Assembly (NCBI RefSeq): GCF_003946865.1 | Contig: NZ_QXTH01000001.1 | Coordinates: 248,001-312,000 of the forward strand | DNA from: Antribacter gilvus | GTDB taxonomy: Bacteria > Actinomycetota > Actinomycetes > Actinomycetales > Cellulomonadaceae | DNA length: 64,000 bases | Reading direction: 5' to 3' | Shown here: in pieces, positions 27,880-36,372 of the stretch | How positions within the stretch are numbered: the first letter of the stretch is position 1 | How the letters are laid out: every line of letters starts with the position of its first letter | Program-made: the position numbers and the translations under genes | Notes under the pieces: model-generated | Seen by the model: the letters and a program-made list of their open reading frames with translations, nothing else | What the model was told of the DNA's origin: nothing | Databases searched by the model: none

Positions 27880-29024
27880 GGGGGCTGGTCGACGTGATCG
27901 CGGTCGGGGCGCTCGTGGCGGGCGCGGTGTGGTTCGGGCTGATCCCCGGCGGCCGGCGCGTGGGCGAGGTGCTGCGCGGCGGTCCGGGTCGGGGCGTCGT
28001 GCGGGGTGCTCAGCGCCGGGTCGCGGCCGGTGCGGTGCCCGGGAGGCCCGACGCGGCGCCCCGCGCGACCGGTGGACCGGATCTGGCCGCGGTCGCGGCC
28101 GGCGATGAACCCCTCCGGGTCCTGGTGCTCCAGGTGGTGGCGCTGCTCCGGTCGGGTGCACCTCCGGGGGTCGCGTGGTCGCGGGCGGCAGGAGTCCCGG
28201 TCTCGCCCGCAGGTGTGCCCGACGACGTCGCGCTCGCCCGCGTGCTCGGCGCCCGGCACGCGCGTGCCGTGGCCGCGGCGACCCGGCTGGCGCTCGACGT
28301 CGGGGCGCCGCTCGGCCAGGTGCTGGAGTCGGTGGCAGGCACGCTCGTCGCGGAGGCCGAGGCCGCTGCGGAGCGGGAGGCAGCCCTGGCGGGCCCGCGT
28401 ACCACGGCGCGGGTGCTGCTCTGGTTGCCGGCCCTCGGCGTCGTCCTGGGCTGGGCCCTGGGCGCCGATCCCGTGGCGACGGCCATCGGCGGTGGCCCGG
28501 GCACCGTCTCGATCGTCGCCGGCGTCCTGCTGCTGCTCGTCGGCCGGACCTGGACCGGACGGCTGGTCGCGGTGGCGCGTGGCGTGCGCGAGGCGACCGT
28601 CGAGGTCCCTGTGGTGCTCGAGCTCGTCGCCGCGGCGATGCGGGCCGGTGCGGGGGTCCCCCGAGCACTGCGGGCCGCCGGCACGGCGGTGGGCAGCGAC
28701 GAAGGCGCCGGGCTCGTCCGGGCGGCCGACGCCCTCGTGCTCGGCGCCGGCTGGGACACAGCGTGGAGCGGCACGCCGTCGGCGCTGGATCCGGTCAGGC
28801 GGGCGCTCCGCGGCGCCTGGGTCGACGGCGCGGCACCCGCCGACTCGCTCCGGGCCGCGGGCGAGGAGCTCCGGCACGTCCGGCAGGCGGCAGCCCGCAC
28901 GGCGGCGGCCCGGCTCGCCGTTCGCCTGGTGCTTCCGCTGGGGGCCTGCTACCTGCCGGCGTTCGTCCTCGTCGGCCTCGTCCCCGTGCTGCTGGCGCTC
29001 GGGGTGGGCCTGGTCGGCAGCTGA
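27873..29024 (+). CDS. TadB-TadC fusion, type II secretion F-domain pilus membrane protein
   Basis: 383 aa with two T2SSF domains in one chain. The first spans about residues 75-185 (PLRVLVLQVVALLRSGAPPGVAW ... LAGPRTTARVLLWLPALGVVLG). The second spans about 245-380 (VPVVLELVAAAMRAGAGVPRALRAAG ... VRLVLPLGACYLPAFVLVGLVP). Three to five membrane helices are visible, the N-terminal one at residues 4-22. Separate tadB and tadC genes are usual; here they seem joined. GAGGAGG at 27858-27864 sets the GTG at 27873 (27876 is an alternative). It forms the inner-membrane platform that TadA drives, so its role depends on the broken tadA. Confidence 0.82.
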   Translation: MVRGLVDVIAVGALVAGAVWFGLIPGGRRVGEVLRGGPGRGVVRGAQRRVAAGAVPGRPDAAPRATGGPDLAAVAAGDEPLRVLVLQVVALLRSGAPPGVAWSRAAGVPVSPAGVPDDVALARVLGARHARAVAAATRLALDVGAPLGQVLESVAGTLVAEAEAAAEREAALAGPRTTARVLLWLPALGVVLGWALGADPVATAIGGGPGTVSIVAGVLLLLVGRTWTGRLVAVARGVREATVEVPVVLELVAAAMRAGAGVPRALRAAGTAVGSDEGAGLVRAADALVLGAGWDTAWSGTPSALDPVRRALRGAWVDGAAPADSLRAAGEELRHVRQAAARTAAARLAVRLVLPLGACYLPAFVLVGLVPVLLALGVGLVGS

Positions 29025-29077
29025 AGGACCCACGACTCCGGCCACCGGCCGGAACCGGCTCGCGACCGCGCGCCGGC

Positions 29078-29129
29078 CGTGCCCGCCGCCCGGCGGGCCT
29101 GACCCAACGTGCCCGCCGCCCGGCGGGCC
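29078..29129 (+). repeat. Tandem 22-bp hairpin repeat before the pilin gene
   Basis: CGTGCCCGCCGCCCGGCGGGCC occurs at 29078-29099 and again at 29108-29129, separated by TGACCCAA (period 30). Each copy folds as GCCCGCCG/CGGCGGGC. They end 5 bp before the pilin ribosome-binding site, so they may protect or attenuate the pilin part of the mRNA. Confidence 0.8.
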
Positions 29130-29145
29130 GAACCAAGGAGGAGAC

Positions 29146-29361
29146 ATGACCATCAACAGCACCATCGACTGCTCGCAGCAGGAGGAGACCCGATCGCGTC
29201 CCGGCGAGCCCGATCCGGAGGCGGGCCTCGCCACCGCCGAGTACGCGATCGCGACGATCGCCGCGGCCGGGTTCGCCGGGCTCCTCATCGCGATCCTCAA
29301 GAGCGGTGAGGTGCGCGAGCTCCTGCTCTCGATCGTCCGCTCCGCGCTCTCCCTGGGCTGA
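29146..29361 (+). CDS. DUF4244 Flp-type pilin
   Basis: A 71-aa prepilin-like protein with a hydrophilic leader rich in Glu/Arg followed by GLATAEYAIATIAAAGFAGLLIAIL. The Gly-x-x-T/A-x-E-Y motif is the prepilin cleavage and assembly motif of Flp pilins (Glu5-Tyr6 of the mature form), and one long hydrophobic helix follows. DUF4244 is the actinobacterial version that always travels with tad genes. ATG 29146 follows AAGGAGGAG. It should be the major subunit of the Tad pilus after cleavage by a prepilin peptidase that is not encoded here. Confidence 0.85.
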   Translation: MTINSTIDCSQQEETRSRPGEPDPEAGLATAEYAIATIAAAGFAGLLIAILKSGEVRELLLSIVRSALSLG

Positions 29362-29363
29362 CA

Positions 29364-29714
29364 GTGGCCCGGCGAGAGGTGAGCGAACGCGGTGCCGTCA
29401 CGGCAGAGGTGGCCGTGGCGCTGCCCGCCGTCGTGCTCGTCCTCGCCGCGGTGCTCACGCTCGCGGCCGCGTCCACGGCGCAGATGCGCGCCCTGGACGC
29501 GGCCCGGGCAGGGGCGCGGGCCGTGGCGATCGGTGAGACGGAGGGCGCTGTGGCGGCGGCGGTACGTCGCGTCGGTGGCGAGAACGCTCAGCTGGGGGTC
29601 CGTCGGGACGGCGAGTGGGTGACCGTGACGGTCTCGACCCCGGTGGCGGCCGGCTGGCTGTCCGCCGTGCCGCTGCGCGCCACCGGCACGGCCGTGGCCT
29701 GGGAGGAGCCGTGA
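29364..29714 (+). CDS. TadE-like pseudopilin
   Basis: A 116-aa protein with an ERGAVTAEVAVALPAVVLVLAAVLTLAA start. This is the RGxxTxEfAlxLPxxl pattern of TadE-family minor pilins, with the cleavage-adjacent Gly-Ala and Glu, one membrane helix and an extracytoplasmic C-terminal half. It begins 3 bp after the pilin stop and overlaps the next gene by 4 bp (GTGA), so it belongs to the same operon. It would be a minor component of the Flp pilus. Confidence 0.85.
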   Translation: MARREVSERGAVTAEVAVALPAVVLVLAAVLTLAAASTAQMRALDAARAGARAVAIGETEGAVAAAVRRVGGENAQLGVRRDGEWVTVTVSTPVAAGWLSAVPLRATGTAVAWEEP

Positions 29715-30076
29715 CGGCGTCCGCCGAGCGCGGGGCGGGCACCGTCCTCGTGCTCGGCGTGACCGCCGCGGCGCTCCTGCTCGCCCTGGGGATCGCCGCG
29801 CTGGGCGCAGCCCTGAGCGCCAGGGGTGGCGCCCAGGTCGCCGCCGACCTCGGTGCGATCGCTGGGGCGACGGCGCTCCTCAGCGGGGGTGACGCCTGTT
29901 CCGTCGCTCGCGGCACCGTCGAGCGCAACGGGGCCCGGACGACGTCGTGCGCGGTGGAGGACGGCGGCGCGGTCCGGGTGTCCGTGGCCCTGGCCGTCAC
30001 GGGAACGGTGCCCGGCTCGTGGCCCGGTGGGCTGGGCGACGCGACGGCTACGGCGCTCGCGGGACCCCGGCCGTCA
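29711..30076 (+). CDS. TadG/Rv3654c-like pilus-assembly protein; end uncertain, no stop at the expected size
   Basis: The GTG at 29711 overlaps the TadE-like stop. The N-terminus ERGAGTVLVLGVTAAALLLALGIAALG is a Flp/TadG-type membrane anchor, followed by ARGGAQVAADLGAIAGATALLSG, conserved in the Rv3654c family of the actinobacterial tad operon. Two cysteines are visible (DACSVARG and TTSCAVEDG). Family length is about 115-135 aa, which predicts an end near 30076. Instead the frame stays open to 31267 across two genes on the other strand. I give the end of the recognisable part; the true 3' end is doubtful. Confidence 0.6.
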
Positions 30077-30265
30077 GGAGTTCAGGACGTCGATCGACCC
30101 GTCGGGGGAGAGCCGCAGGCGACGCGGGTCGAGGTCGGCGAGCTCGAGGGCCGCTTCCAGGGCGAGCTGCGGCACGTCGGCCCACCAGTCCGGCAGCCAG
30201 TGGTGCTGCCGGAATGCCTCGAGGATGGGGCCCGTCGGCACCCGACGGCTCGTCATGTCGCTCAC
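30074..30265 (-). CDS. Small conserved actinobacterial protein
   Basis: A 63-aa protein with the composition of a real small gene: RRVPTGPILEAFRQHHWLPDWWADV, then helical ALEAALELADLDPRRLRL and a final strand DGSIDVL. Similar short proteins are found near tad and helicase loci in Micrococcales, in my recollection. No function is known. It is convergent to the TadG-like gene, whose frame runs over it. GTG 30265 or ATG 30256 may be the start. Confidence 0.6.
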   Translation of the reverse strand: MSDMTSRRVPTGPILEAFRQHHWLPDWWADVPQLALEAALELADLDPRRLRLSPDGSIDVLNS

Positions 30266-30316
30266 AACGGGTATTTTCGCAGGTCAGACCGTTTCGAGGA
30301 AGCGTTGACCCCGTCG

Positions 30317-31195
30317 CTACCGGCCACTGACCTGGCCCTCGGTGAGGGTCTGTCGGAAGAAGCGGACGGCCGCTTCGCCCATCCGGGCGCGAGCGTCAGC
30401 GTCGGCGCTGCGTATCGGGAAGAAGTCCTGGTGCCGAACGCGTGGCCCGATCTCACGGCCTACGATCCCCGGGACTCGGTCGAGGTACGGCCGCGCATCG
30501 GTGGCCAGGGGCGTGACCCGGTCCGCGCCGCCCCACCACGACTCCACGGGGACCCGGATCGTGGCGAGGCTGGCAGCGTCGACGATGGACCCGAGGGGTG
30601 CCACCTGGAAGACGGACCGGACGCGCGGGTCCACCATGTCGGAGGCGGAGTCCGCGGCGAGCTCGAGCAGCTGGGGACGGGTGTACTTCTCCTGGACGAT
30701 CTCGAGCACCCGCGGGTACTCGGGGATCTTCGCGAACGGGATGCGGCCCGTGAAGATCCCGCCGATGATCCGGCGGTCGAGCCGGGCGCCGACCGTCGCG
30801 GCGGCGGCGTACGCGCCGGCCGAGAATCCGGCCGCGCCCACCGGTCCGAGCTGCCGGTCGCGGGCGACCACGTCGAGCGCGAACCGGAGATCTCGTGCCC
30901 GCTCCCACGGGAAGATGAACCCCTCGGGCTCATAGCCGACCGTCGTGCTCGCACCGTGATGGTCGACGGCGACGACCTGGAAACCGTCACTGACCAGCGG
31001 GTCGATCATCCAGTCCATGGCCCCGACCGATCCGCCGGCGCCGTGCGACACGACGACCGTCGGGATGCTGGGGTCGGACGCGTCCCGGTCCCAGACCGAG
31101 ACGCGGACGGGGCGGGCAGCGGTGGGGTCGGCGAAGGACCGGCGGGACTCATCGAAGTGAACAGTGACCTGCGGCGACGCCAGTTCCACGCTCAT
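30317..31195 (-). CDS. Alpha/beta hydrolase (dienelactone-hydrolase-like)
   Basis: A 292-aa cytosolic hydrolase. SHGAGGSVGAMDW supplies the oxyanion-hole loop, and VGAAGFSAGAYAAAA carries the nucleophile elbow G-x-S-x-G (Ser in GFSAG). VESWWGGADRVTP supplies the acid Asp and RVRHQDFFP the likely catalytic His. No signal peptide is present. It is divergent from nothing and stands alone between the small conserved gene and the helicase end. The fold is sure; the ester, lactone or peptide substrate is not. Confidence 0.8.
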   Translation of the reverse strand: MSVELASPQVTVHFDESRRSFADPTAARPVRVSVWDRDASDPSIPTVVVSHGAGGSVGAMDWMIDPLVSDGFQVVAVDHHGASTTVGYEPEGFIFPWERARDLRFALDVVARDRQLGPVGAAGFSAGAYAAAATVGARLDRRIIGGIFTGRIPFAKIPEYPRVLEIVQEKYTRPQLLELAADSASDMVDPRVRSVFQVAPLGSIVDAASLATIRVPVESWWGGADRVTPLATDARPYLDRVPGIVGREIGPRVRHQDFFPIRSADADARARMGEAAVRFFRQTLTEGQVSGR

Positions 31196-31248
31196 GGTCG
31201 CAGCCTAGGCAGAAATCATCGGAGTTTGGAACAAAGTGGACTAACACT

Positions 31249-33831
31249 TCACTGGGTGGAAACATGAGCCGCGTCACGGGGGGCGTGCGACAGCACCGCG
31301 TCAAGGAGACGTACCGCGGCGGCCTTGTCCAGGGGTGCGTTGTAGCTCCCGCACTTGGGCGACTGCACGCATCCGGGACAGCCGTCGGCGCAGGGGCAGG
31401 CAGCGATCGCCTCCCGCGTCGCCCGCAGCCACGTCGCTCCGAGCTCGAACCCGCGCTCGGCGAAGCCCGCCCCGCCGGGGTAGGCGTCGTAGACGAAGAC
31501 GGTGGCCTGACCGGTGTCGGCGTGCAGCTCGGTCGACACGCCGCCCAGGTCCCAGCGGTCGCACGTGGCGAGCAGCGGAAGGAGGCCGATCGACGCGTGC
31601 TCGGCGGCGTGCAGGGCGCCGGGCGCCTCCTCGGCCGAGACCCCCGCGGCCCGCAGCACGAACTCGGGCACCGACCACCAGACGGCCACGCTCCCGAGCG
31701 TGCGCTCCGGGAGATCGAGCGGCTCGGTGCCGAGCACCTGCATGTCGGGGAGCCTGCGCCGCTGGAAGCTGACGACCTGGCTCGTCACCTCCACGGGTCC
31801 GAGCCCCCAGGTCACCGGCCCCCACTCGCGCTCGACCACGGGCCGGGAGGGACCGATGTCCGGCATGGGCGAGTCGGCCCCGGGGGTGGCGTCCCCGTAG
31901 CCCTCGATGGCGATCTCCATGAGCTCCCGCGACCAGGTGCCGTGGTCCACGTCGCGGCGCACCACGAGGGCGACCTGGTCCTGGAGGTCAAGATGGTCCA
32001 CGAGGTAGGTGACGCCCTGGTGGACGTAGACGGCGCCGTCGTGCACCTGGCCGTCTGCGGACGCCGCGTCCACGGTGCCGAGCATCCGCCCGGTTCCGGC
32101 CTCCACCACGCGCACCGGCGACCCGCCGGAGCCGCGGAGGTCGGTCAGGCCCGCGGCGGGCTGGGCGTGCGTCCAGTACCAGCCGGACGCGCGCCGGCGG
32201 AGGGCGCCCCGGGCCACGAGCACGTCGAGCACGTCACGCACGCGTGCCGGATCGCCGAAGGCAGCCAGGTCCTCGGTGCGCAACGGCACCTCCTGCGCCG
32301 CCGCGCACAGGTGCGGGGCCAGCACGTACGGGTTGGTCGGGTCGAAGACCGTGGCCTCCAGCGGGGCGTCGAGCACCGCCTCGGGGTGCAGCACCAGGTA
32401 GGTGTCGAGCGGGTCCTCGCGTGCCACGAAGGCCACCAGGCCGTCGGCGCCCGCGCGGCCCGCCCGCCCGGCCTGCTGCCACAAGGACATCCGGGTCCCG
32501 GGCCAGCCGGCGATGAGCACGGCGTCGAGCCCGGAGATGTCCACGCCCAGCTCGAGCGCGTTGGTCGTCGCGAGGCCCAGCAGCTCACCCGTGCGCAGCG
32601 CGCGCTCCAGCTCCCGACGTTCCTCGGGCAGGTAGCCGCCCCGGTACGCCGCGATCCTCTGCGCCAGCTGTGGCGACACCCGTCGCAGGTGGTCGCGGGC
32701 CTGCGTGGCCACCGACTCCGCCCCGCGCCGGCTGCGCGTGAACGCCAGGGTGCGGGCCCCGTGGGCCGCCAGGTCGGCGAGCAGGTCGGCGACCTCCGCG
32801 GTGGCGGACCGGCGGGGGTGCTCGGGTGGGCCGGAGTCCGTGGGCACGGCGGGGGCGTCGGGCTCCCCGGATCCCACGGGTGCCGTGGCGTCGTGGGCCG
32901 TCGGGTCCACGACGGCGGCTGCCGGGTCGGTGTCGGCTTCCTCGTCGCGTCCCGCGCTCCAGCCGATGATCTCGGGCGGACGCCAGAGCGCGACCGTCCG
33001 GCGGCCCGACGGCGAGCCGTCCTCGGTGACGGCCAGGACGTCGTCGGGCGCGGCCCCGACCAGGCGAGCCGCGCTCACCGCCGGCTCGGCCGTGGTGGCC
33101 GACGCCACGACGAACGTGGGGGTGCTCTCCCCGTAGTACTCCGCGAGGCGGGCCAGGCGCCGGAGCACCAGCGACACGTGTGCGCCGAACACCCCTCGGT
33201 AGGAGTGCCCCTCGTCCACGACGACGTACCGCAGCCCCTTCAGCAGCCGTGCCCAGCGGCGATGGTTCGGCAGCAACGCGAAGTGCAGGAAGTCCGGGTT
33301 CGTCAGCACCACGTCGGCGTGGTCCCGCACCCACGAACGTTCTTCCCGCGGGGTGTCGCCGTCGCAGGTGGCGACGCGGAGGTCGCGCGTCCCGGCGGCA
33401 TCGAGGAGCCCCTGGAGCGAGTGCAGCTGGTCCGCCGCCAGGGCCTTCGTGGGGGACAGGTAGATCACGGACCCGCGCCGGGTCGCCGACTCGATCCGGC
33501 CGGGGTCGAGCGTCGAGGCCGCGACGTCGGCCCGGATCGAGGTCAGGGCCGGCAGCCAGAATGCGAGGCTCTTGCCCGACCCCGTCGACGTCGCCAGGGC
33601 GACGTGCCGGCCCGACCACGCCGCGTCCGCCGCCTCGACCTGGTGCACCCACGGGCGGTCCACGCCCCGGGCCCGGTAGCCCGCGACGATCGTCGCGTCT
33701 GCCCACGCCGGCCAGTCCGCCCGCTGCCCCTCGCGCGCCGGGAAGGTGCGCACATGCGTGAGCCGGTCGGCGCGGGAGCCACCGGCGAGCAGGACGTCGA
33801 GCAGGGGGTGCGTTGTGGTCGGGACGGGCAC
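31249..33831 (-). CDS. DEAD/DEAH-box helicase with DUF1998 zinc domain (MrfA/SftH-like)
   Basis: An 860-aa superfamily 2 helicase. Motif I is TSTGSGKSLAFWLP, Ia YLSPTKALAADQL, II VVVDEGHSYRG (DEGH), III ASATTAEP, IV-VI LAFTRSRRGAESVA ... TNALELGVDISGLDAVLIAG ... QQAGRAGRAG. The C-terminal DUF1998 region ends with CPCADGCPGCVQSPKC, four zinc-binding cysteines. This matches the MrfA/Hrq1-like group that acts on damaged DNA such as mitomycin adducts. GTG 33831 precedes PVPTTTHPLLDVLLAGG, the usual beginning; longer N-terminal readings are not protein-like. It is last in the moeA/mobA operon, 34 bp after DUF6457. Confidence 0.88.
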   Translation of the reverse strand: MPVPTTTHPLLDVLLAGGSRADRLTHVRTFPAREGQRADWPAWADATIVAGYRARGVDRPWVHQVEAADAAWSGRHVALATSTGSGKSLAFWLPALTSIRADVAASTLDPGRIESATRRGSVIYLSPTKALAADQLHSLQGLLDAAGTRDLRVATCDGDTPREERSWVRDHADVVLTNPDFLHFALLPNHRRWARLLKGLRYVVVDEGHSYRGVFGAHVSLVLRRLARLAEYYGESTPTFVVASATTAEPAVSAARLVGAAPDDVLAVTEDGSPSGRRTVALWRPPEIIGWSAGRDEEADTDPAAAVVDPTAHDATAPVGSGEPDAPAVPTDSGPPEHPRRSATAEVADLLADLAAHGARTLAFTRSRRGAESVATQARDHLRRVSPQLAQRIAAYRGGYLPEERRELERALRTGELLGLATTNALELGVDISGLDAVLIAGWPGTRMSLWQQAGRAGRAGADGLVAFVAREDPLDTYLVLHPEAVLDAPLEATVFDPTNPYVLAPHLCAAAQEVPLRTEDLAAFGDPARVRDVLDVLVARGALRRRASGWYWTHAQPAAGLTDLRGSGGSPVRVVEAGTGRMLGTVDAASADGQVHDGAVYVHQGVTYLVDHLDLQDQVALVVRRDVDHGTWSRELMEIAIEGYGDATPGADSPMPDIGPSRPVVEREWGPVTWGLGPVEVTSQVVSFQRRRLPDMQVLGTEPLDLPERTLGSVAVWWSVPEFVLRAAGVSAEEAPGALHAAEHASIGLLPLLATCDRWDLGGVSTELHADTGQATVFVYDAYPGGAGFAERGFELGATWLRATREAIAACPCADGCPGCVQSPKCGSYNAPLDKAAAVRLLDAVLSHAPRDAAHVSTQ

Positions 33832-33865
33832 GTCGGCCAGTCTCGCACCATGTCGGCGGCGCGCC

Positions 33866-34138
33866 TCAGCCCCAGCGCTCGACCAGCGCGCGGACGAGAT
33901 CGCTCGGGTCGTCCGACGACGGCGCCCCGGCCTGCGCTGCCCCGGCCGGTCCGGCGGCCCGCCCGGCGGCAAGGCCCCGGGCGTAGCCGACGGCGTACGT
34001 GGTGACGGGCGCCGCGGGCCGGGCGACCGCGTGCGCCGCGTCCCGGGCGAGGTCGAGCACCTCCTGGACGTCGACGGTCCCCGGGGCGAGCCCCAGCTCG
34101 GCCTCGAGGCCGTCCACCCAGCGCTGCAGGTCGTTCAT
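33866..34138 (-). CDS. DUF6457-domain protein, molybdenum-cofactor associated
   Basis: A 90-aa protein with the DUF6457 opening MNDLQRWVDGLEAELGLAPGTVDVQEVLDLARDAAHAVARPA and the ending AGRAAG. In actinobacteria this domain is found fused to or immediately after MobA, as here (13 bp downstream of the MoeA-MobA gene). It probably assists the Mo-cofactor nucleotide-transfer step; biochemical proof is lacking. Confidence 0.8.
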   Translation of the reverse strand: MNDLQRWVDGLEAELGLAPGTVDVQEVLDLARDAAHAVARPAAPVTTYAVGYARGLAAGRAAGPAGAAQAGAPSSDDPSDLVRALVERWG

Positions 34139-34151
34139 GGGTCCTCCGATG

Positions 34152-36263
34152 TCAGTAGCGGGGTGCCGTGGCGCCGAGCCGCTCGGCGTCTGCCCAGGTG
34201 TCGACGTCGTCGGCGAGGCCGCCCGGGTCTGGGACCTGGACGCAGCGGAGGGCGTCCACGAGCCGGCCCACCGGGATGCCGTCCACGCTGCCTGCCGGGG
34301 ACCGGAGCTCGTCGAGCCGGGTTCTGAGCACGTCCCGACGGTAGACGCCGACGAGCCACTGCGCCCGACCGTCGCTGGTCAGGAACGCGCCGTCGGCGCC
34401 CGGCCGCGCGGCAACCCCTTCCAGCAGGAGCGGCACCGCCGCGGCAGCGCGCGGTGCGTCCACGGCCAGCACCACCACCCAGCCGGGGCGGTTCGGCTCG
34501 TCCCGCCCGTCCCTCCCGTCCGACTCGTCCGGTCGGTCCCGCCCGCCGCGGGCGAGGGCGCGGAGACCCGCGTCGATCCCGGCCACCGGCCCTCCGAAGG
34601 GAGGATCTTCCCTGGTCAGCACGGCCCTGCCCGTCTCCGGGCGGAGCGAGTCCGGGCCCACCACGGCGATGCGATCAGCGCCGTGGAGCGCGTCGAGAGT
34701 CCGGGCGAGCAGCGGGACGCCGTCGACCAGGAGCCCGGACTTGGCGACACCGCCAAGGCGGGTCGCCCGCCCGCCCGCGAGCACCACGGCGTCGAAGCCG
34801 GGGCGCGCGGCCGGGACCTCGGCCGGGACCTCGGCCGGGACCTCGGCCGCGCGCGGCGCAGGCAGACCCGCCCGCAGAGCGACCACCGCAACCAGGTCGC
34901 CCGCGGCCACCTCGTGCACGTCGCGCGGCACGACCGCGAGCCCGTCGGCCGCGGAGAGGGCAGACACGAGGTGCCCCCCGCTCCCTCCGCCGCTCGGCGA
35001 GAGAGCAGGCTCGACCTCGCCCGACGCCAGCACCCGCACCGGCAGCACCTGCTCCCGGCCCGCGGGGCTCCGCCATGCCGTGGCGACCTGCCGGGGCGTG
35101 ACCGGGATGCCGGCGATCGACGAGAGCCCCTGGGGCAGGGGCGCCCCGGGTGCGGTCGCCGGGCTCTCCCGAGCCAGCAGCCCTCGCATCCGGCCGATCG
35201 CCGGCCGGACGAACAGCGTGAACGACACGAAGGCACTCACCGGGTTGCCGGGGACCGCGATCCACGGGACGCCGCGCCAGCGCGCCGTCGCCTGCGGTCG
35301 GCCGGGCTGCATCCCGACGCCCGCGACGTCCACGTCGCTCACGGCGGTCGGCCGGGACTCGGAGGCCAGCACCTCGCGCACCACGTCGGCCGCGCCCGCC
35401 GAGACGCCCCCGGCGGTCACCACCAGGTCCACGAACGGCGCGACCTCGTCGAGCGCGGCACGGAGCGCGTCCGCCGTGTCGGGCACCGGGCCGAGCCGAA
35501 TCACGTCGGCACCGGCCTCGCGCGCGGCGGCGGCCAGCATGAGGGAGTTCGAGTCGACGATCTGGCCGGGTCGCCGCGCTGTCCCGGCGGGCACCAGCTC
35601 CGAGCCGGTCGCGATCACCGCGAGGCGCGGCCTGCGGTGGATCAGCACCCGTTCCGTGCCCGACGCCGCCACGCTCGCCACGAGCGCGCCCGTCACCTCG
35701 GCCCCTGCTGCGGCTACGAGATCGCCGGCCTGGAGGTCCTCCCCGCGCCGCCGCACGTGCGCGCGGGCGAGGCGGGAGAGCGTGACGGTCGGCTCCGTGG
35801 CCGGTGCGCCCGCCACGAACCGCTCGGTCGACGTGCGCTCGACCGGCACCACGGCGTCGGCCCCCGGAGGGACCGGCGCGCCGGTCATGATCCGGACGGC
35901 CTCTCCTGGGCCGAGCACGGCGGCGGGCGCGCCTTCGCCGTCGGGCAGCGCCGCTGCGGGGAGGTCGCCGACGACCCGCAGCGTGACCGCCTCGCCCGAC
36001 TCCGGCAGGTCGGCCAGGCGCACGGCGTACCCGTCCATCGCGGCGTTGTCGAAAGGAGGGACCGAGTCGGTGGCGCGGACGTCCTGGGCCAGCACGAGCG
36101 GGCCCGAACCGGGTGCGAACCGGTGCGGCCCCGCCTCGGGAGCGGTGCCGCCGTCGTCGATCAGGTCGGCGAGGGTCATCTCGTGCGCGGGCAGCGCGTG
36201 GACCAGCGCGAGCACCCGTTCCACGTGCTCGGCGATGCTCCGCAGCGGCGTCGGGTGGCCCAT
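34152..36263 (-). CDS. moeA-mobA: MoeA-MobA fusion, molybdenum insertion and guanylyltransferase
   Basis: 703 aa. Residues ~1-440 are MoeA: PPFDNAAMDGYAVR, MTGAPVPPGADAVVP, VIATGSELVPAG, TAGGVSAGAADVV and VPGNPVSAFVSFTLF are all family signatures for molybdate insertion into adenylylated molybdopterin. Residues ~480-703 are MobA-like (VVLAGGRATRLGGVAKSGLLVDG, VVLAVDAPR), which adds GMP to make MGD. The linker holds a tandem AEVP repeat coded by direct DNA repeats (about 34812-34845). Bis-MGD is needed by both NarG and the assimilatory nitrate reductase in this window, which explains the neighbourhood. ATG 36263 is used; GTG 36269 is possible. Confidence 0.9.
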   Translation of the reverse strand: MGHPTPLRSIAEHVERVLALVHALPAHEMTLADLIDDGGTAPEAGPHRFAPGSGPLVLAQDVRATDSVPPFDNAAMDGYAVRLADLPESGEAVTLRVVGDLPAAALPDGEGAPAAVLGPGEAVRIMTGAPVPPGADAVVPVERTSTERFVAGAPATEPTVTLSRLARAHVRRRGEDLQAGDLVAAAGAEVTGALVASVAASGTERVLIHRRPRLAVIATGSELVPAGTARRPGQIVDSNSLMLAAAAREAGADVIRLGPVPDTADALRAALDEVAPFVDLVVTAGGVSAGAADVVREVLASESRPTAVSDVDVAGVGMQPGRPQATARWRGVPWIAVPGNPVSAFVSFTLFVRPAIGRMRGLLARESPATAPGAPLPQGLSSIAGIPVTPRQVATAWRSPAGREQVLPVRVLASGEVEPALSPSGGGSGGHLVSALSAADGLAVVPRDVHEVAAGDLVAVVALRAGLPAPRAAEVPAEVPAEVPAARPGFDAVVLAGGRATRLGGVAKSGLLVDGVPLLARTLDALHGADRIAVVGPDSLRPETGRAVLTREDPPFGGPVAGIDAGLRALARGGRDRPDESDGRDGRDEPNRPGWVVVLAVDAPRAAAAVPLLLEGVAARPGADGAFLTSDGRAQWLVGVYRRDVLRTRLDELRSPAGSVDGIPVGRLVDALRCVQVPDPGGLADDVDTWADAERLGATAPRY

Positions 36264-36340
36264 GAACACACCGTACGGTCCGGATGTTCGGCCTGCGTTG
36301 CGGAGGCCTCACGCGCCACGGTCCTCGGGTGTGAGGGAAG

Positions 36341-36358
36341 TATCTTGACGTCAAGATA
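36341..36358. promoter_or_regulatory. Perfect 18-bp palindrome, putative operator of the VOC gene
   Basis: TATCTTGACGTCAAGATA is a perfect palindrome 15 bp upstream of the VOC start codon and overlaps where the promoter must lie. It resembles operators of MarR-like or similar dimeric repressors; no regulator is encoded next to it. Confidence 0.6.
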
Positions 36359-36372
36359 TCGGCCCGGGGAGC

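Noticed and set aside
29078-29129. CRISPR or clustered repeat array
   Set aside because: Only two copies, each itself a hairpin, with an 8-bp spacer; no cas genes anywhere in the window.
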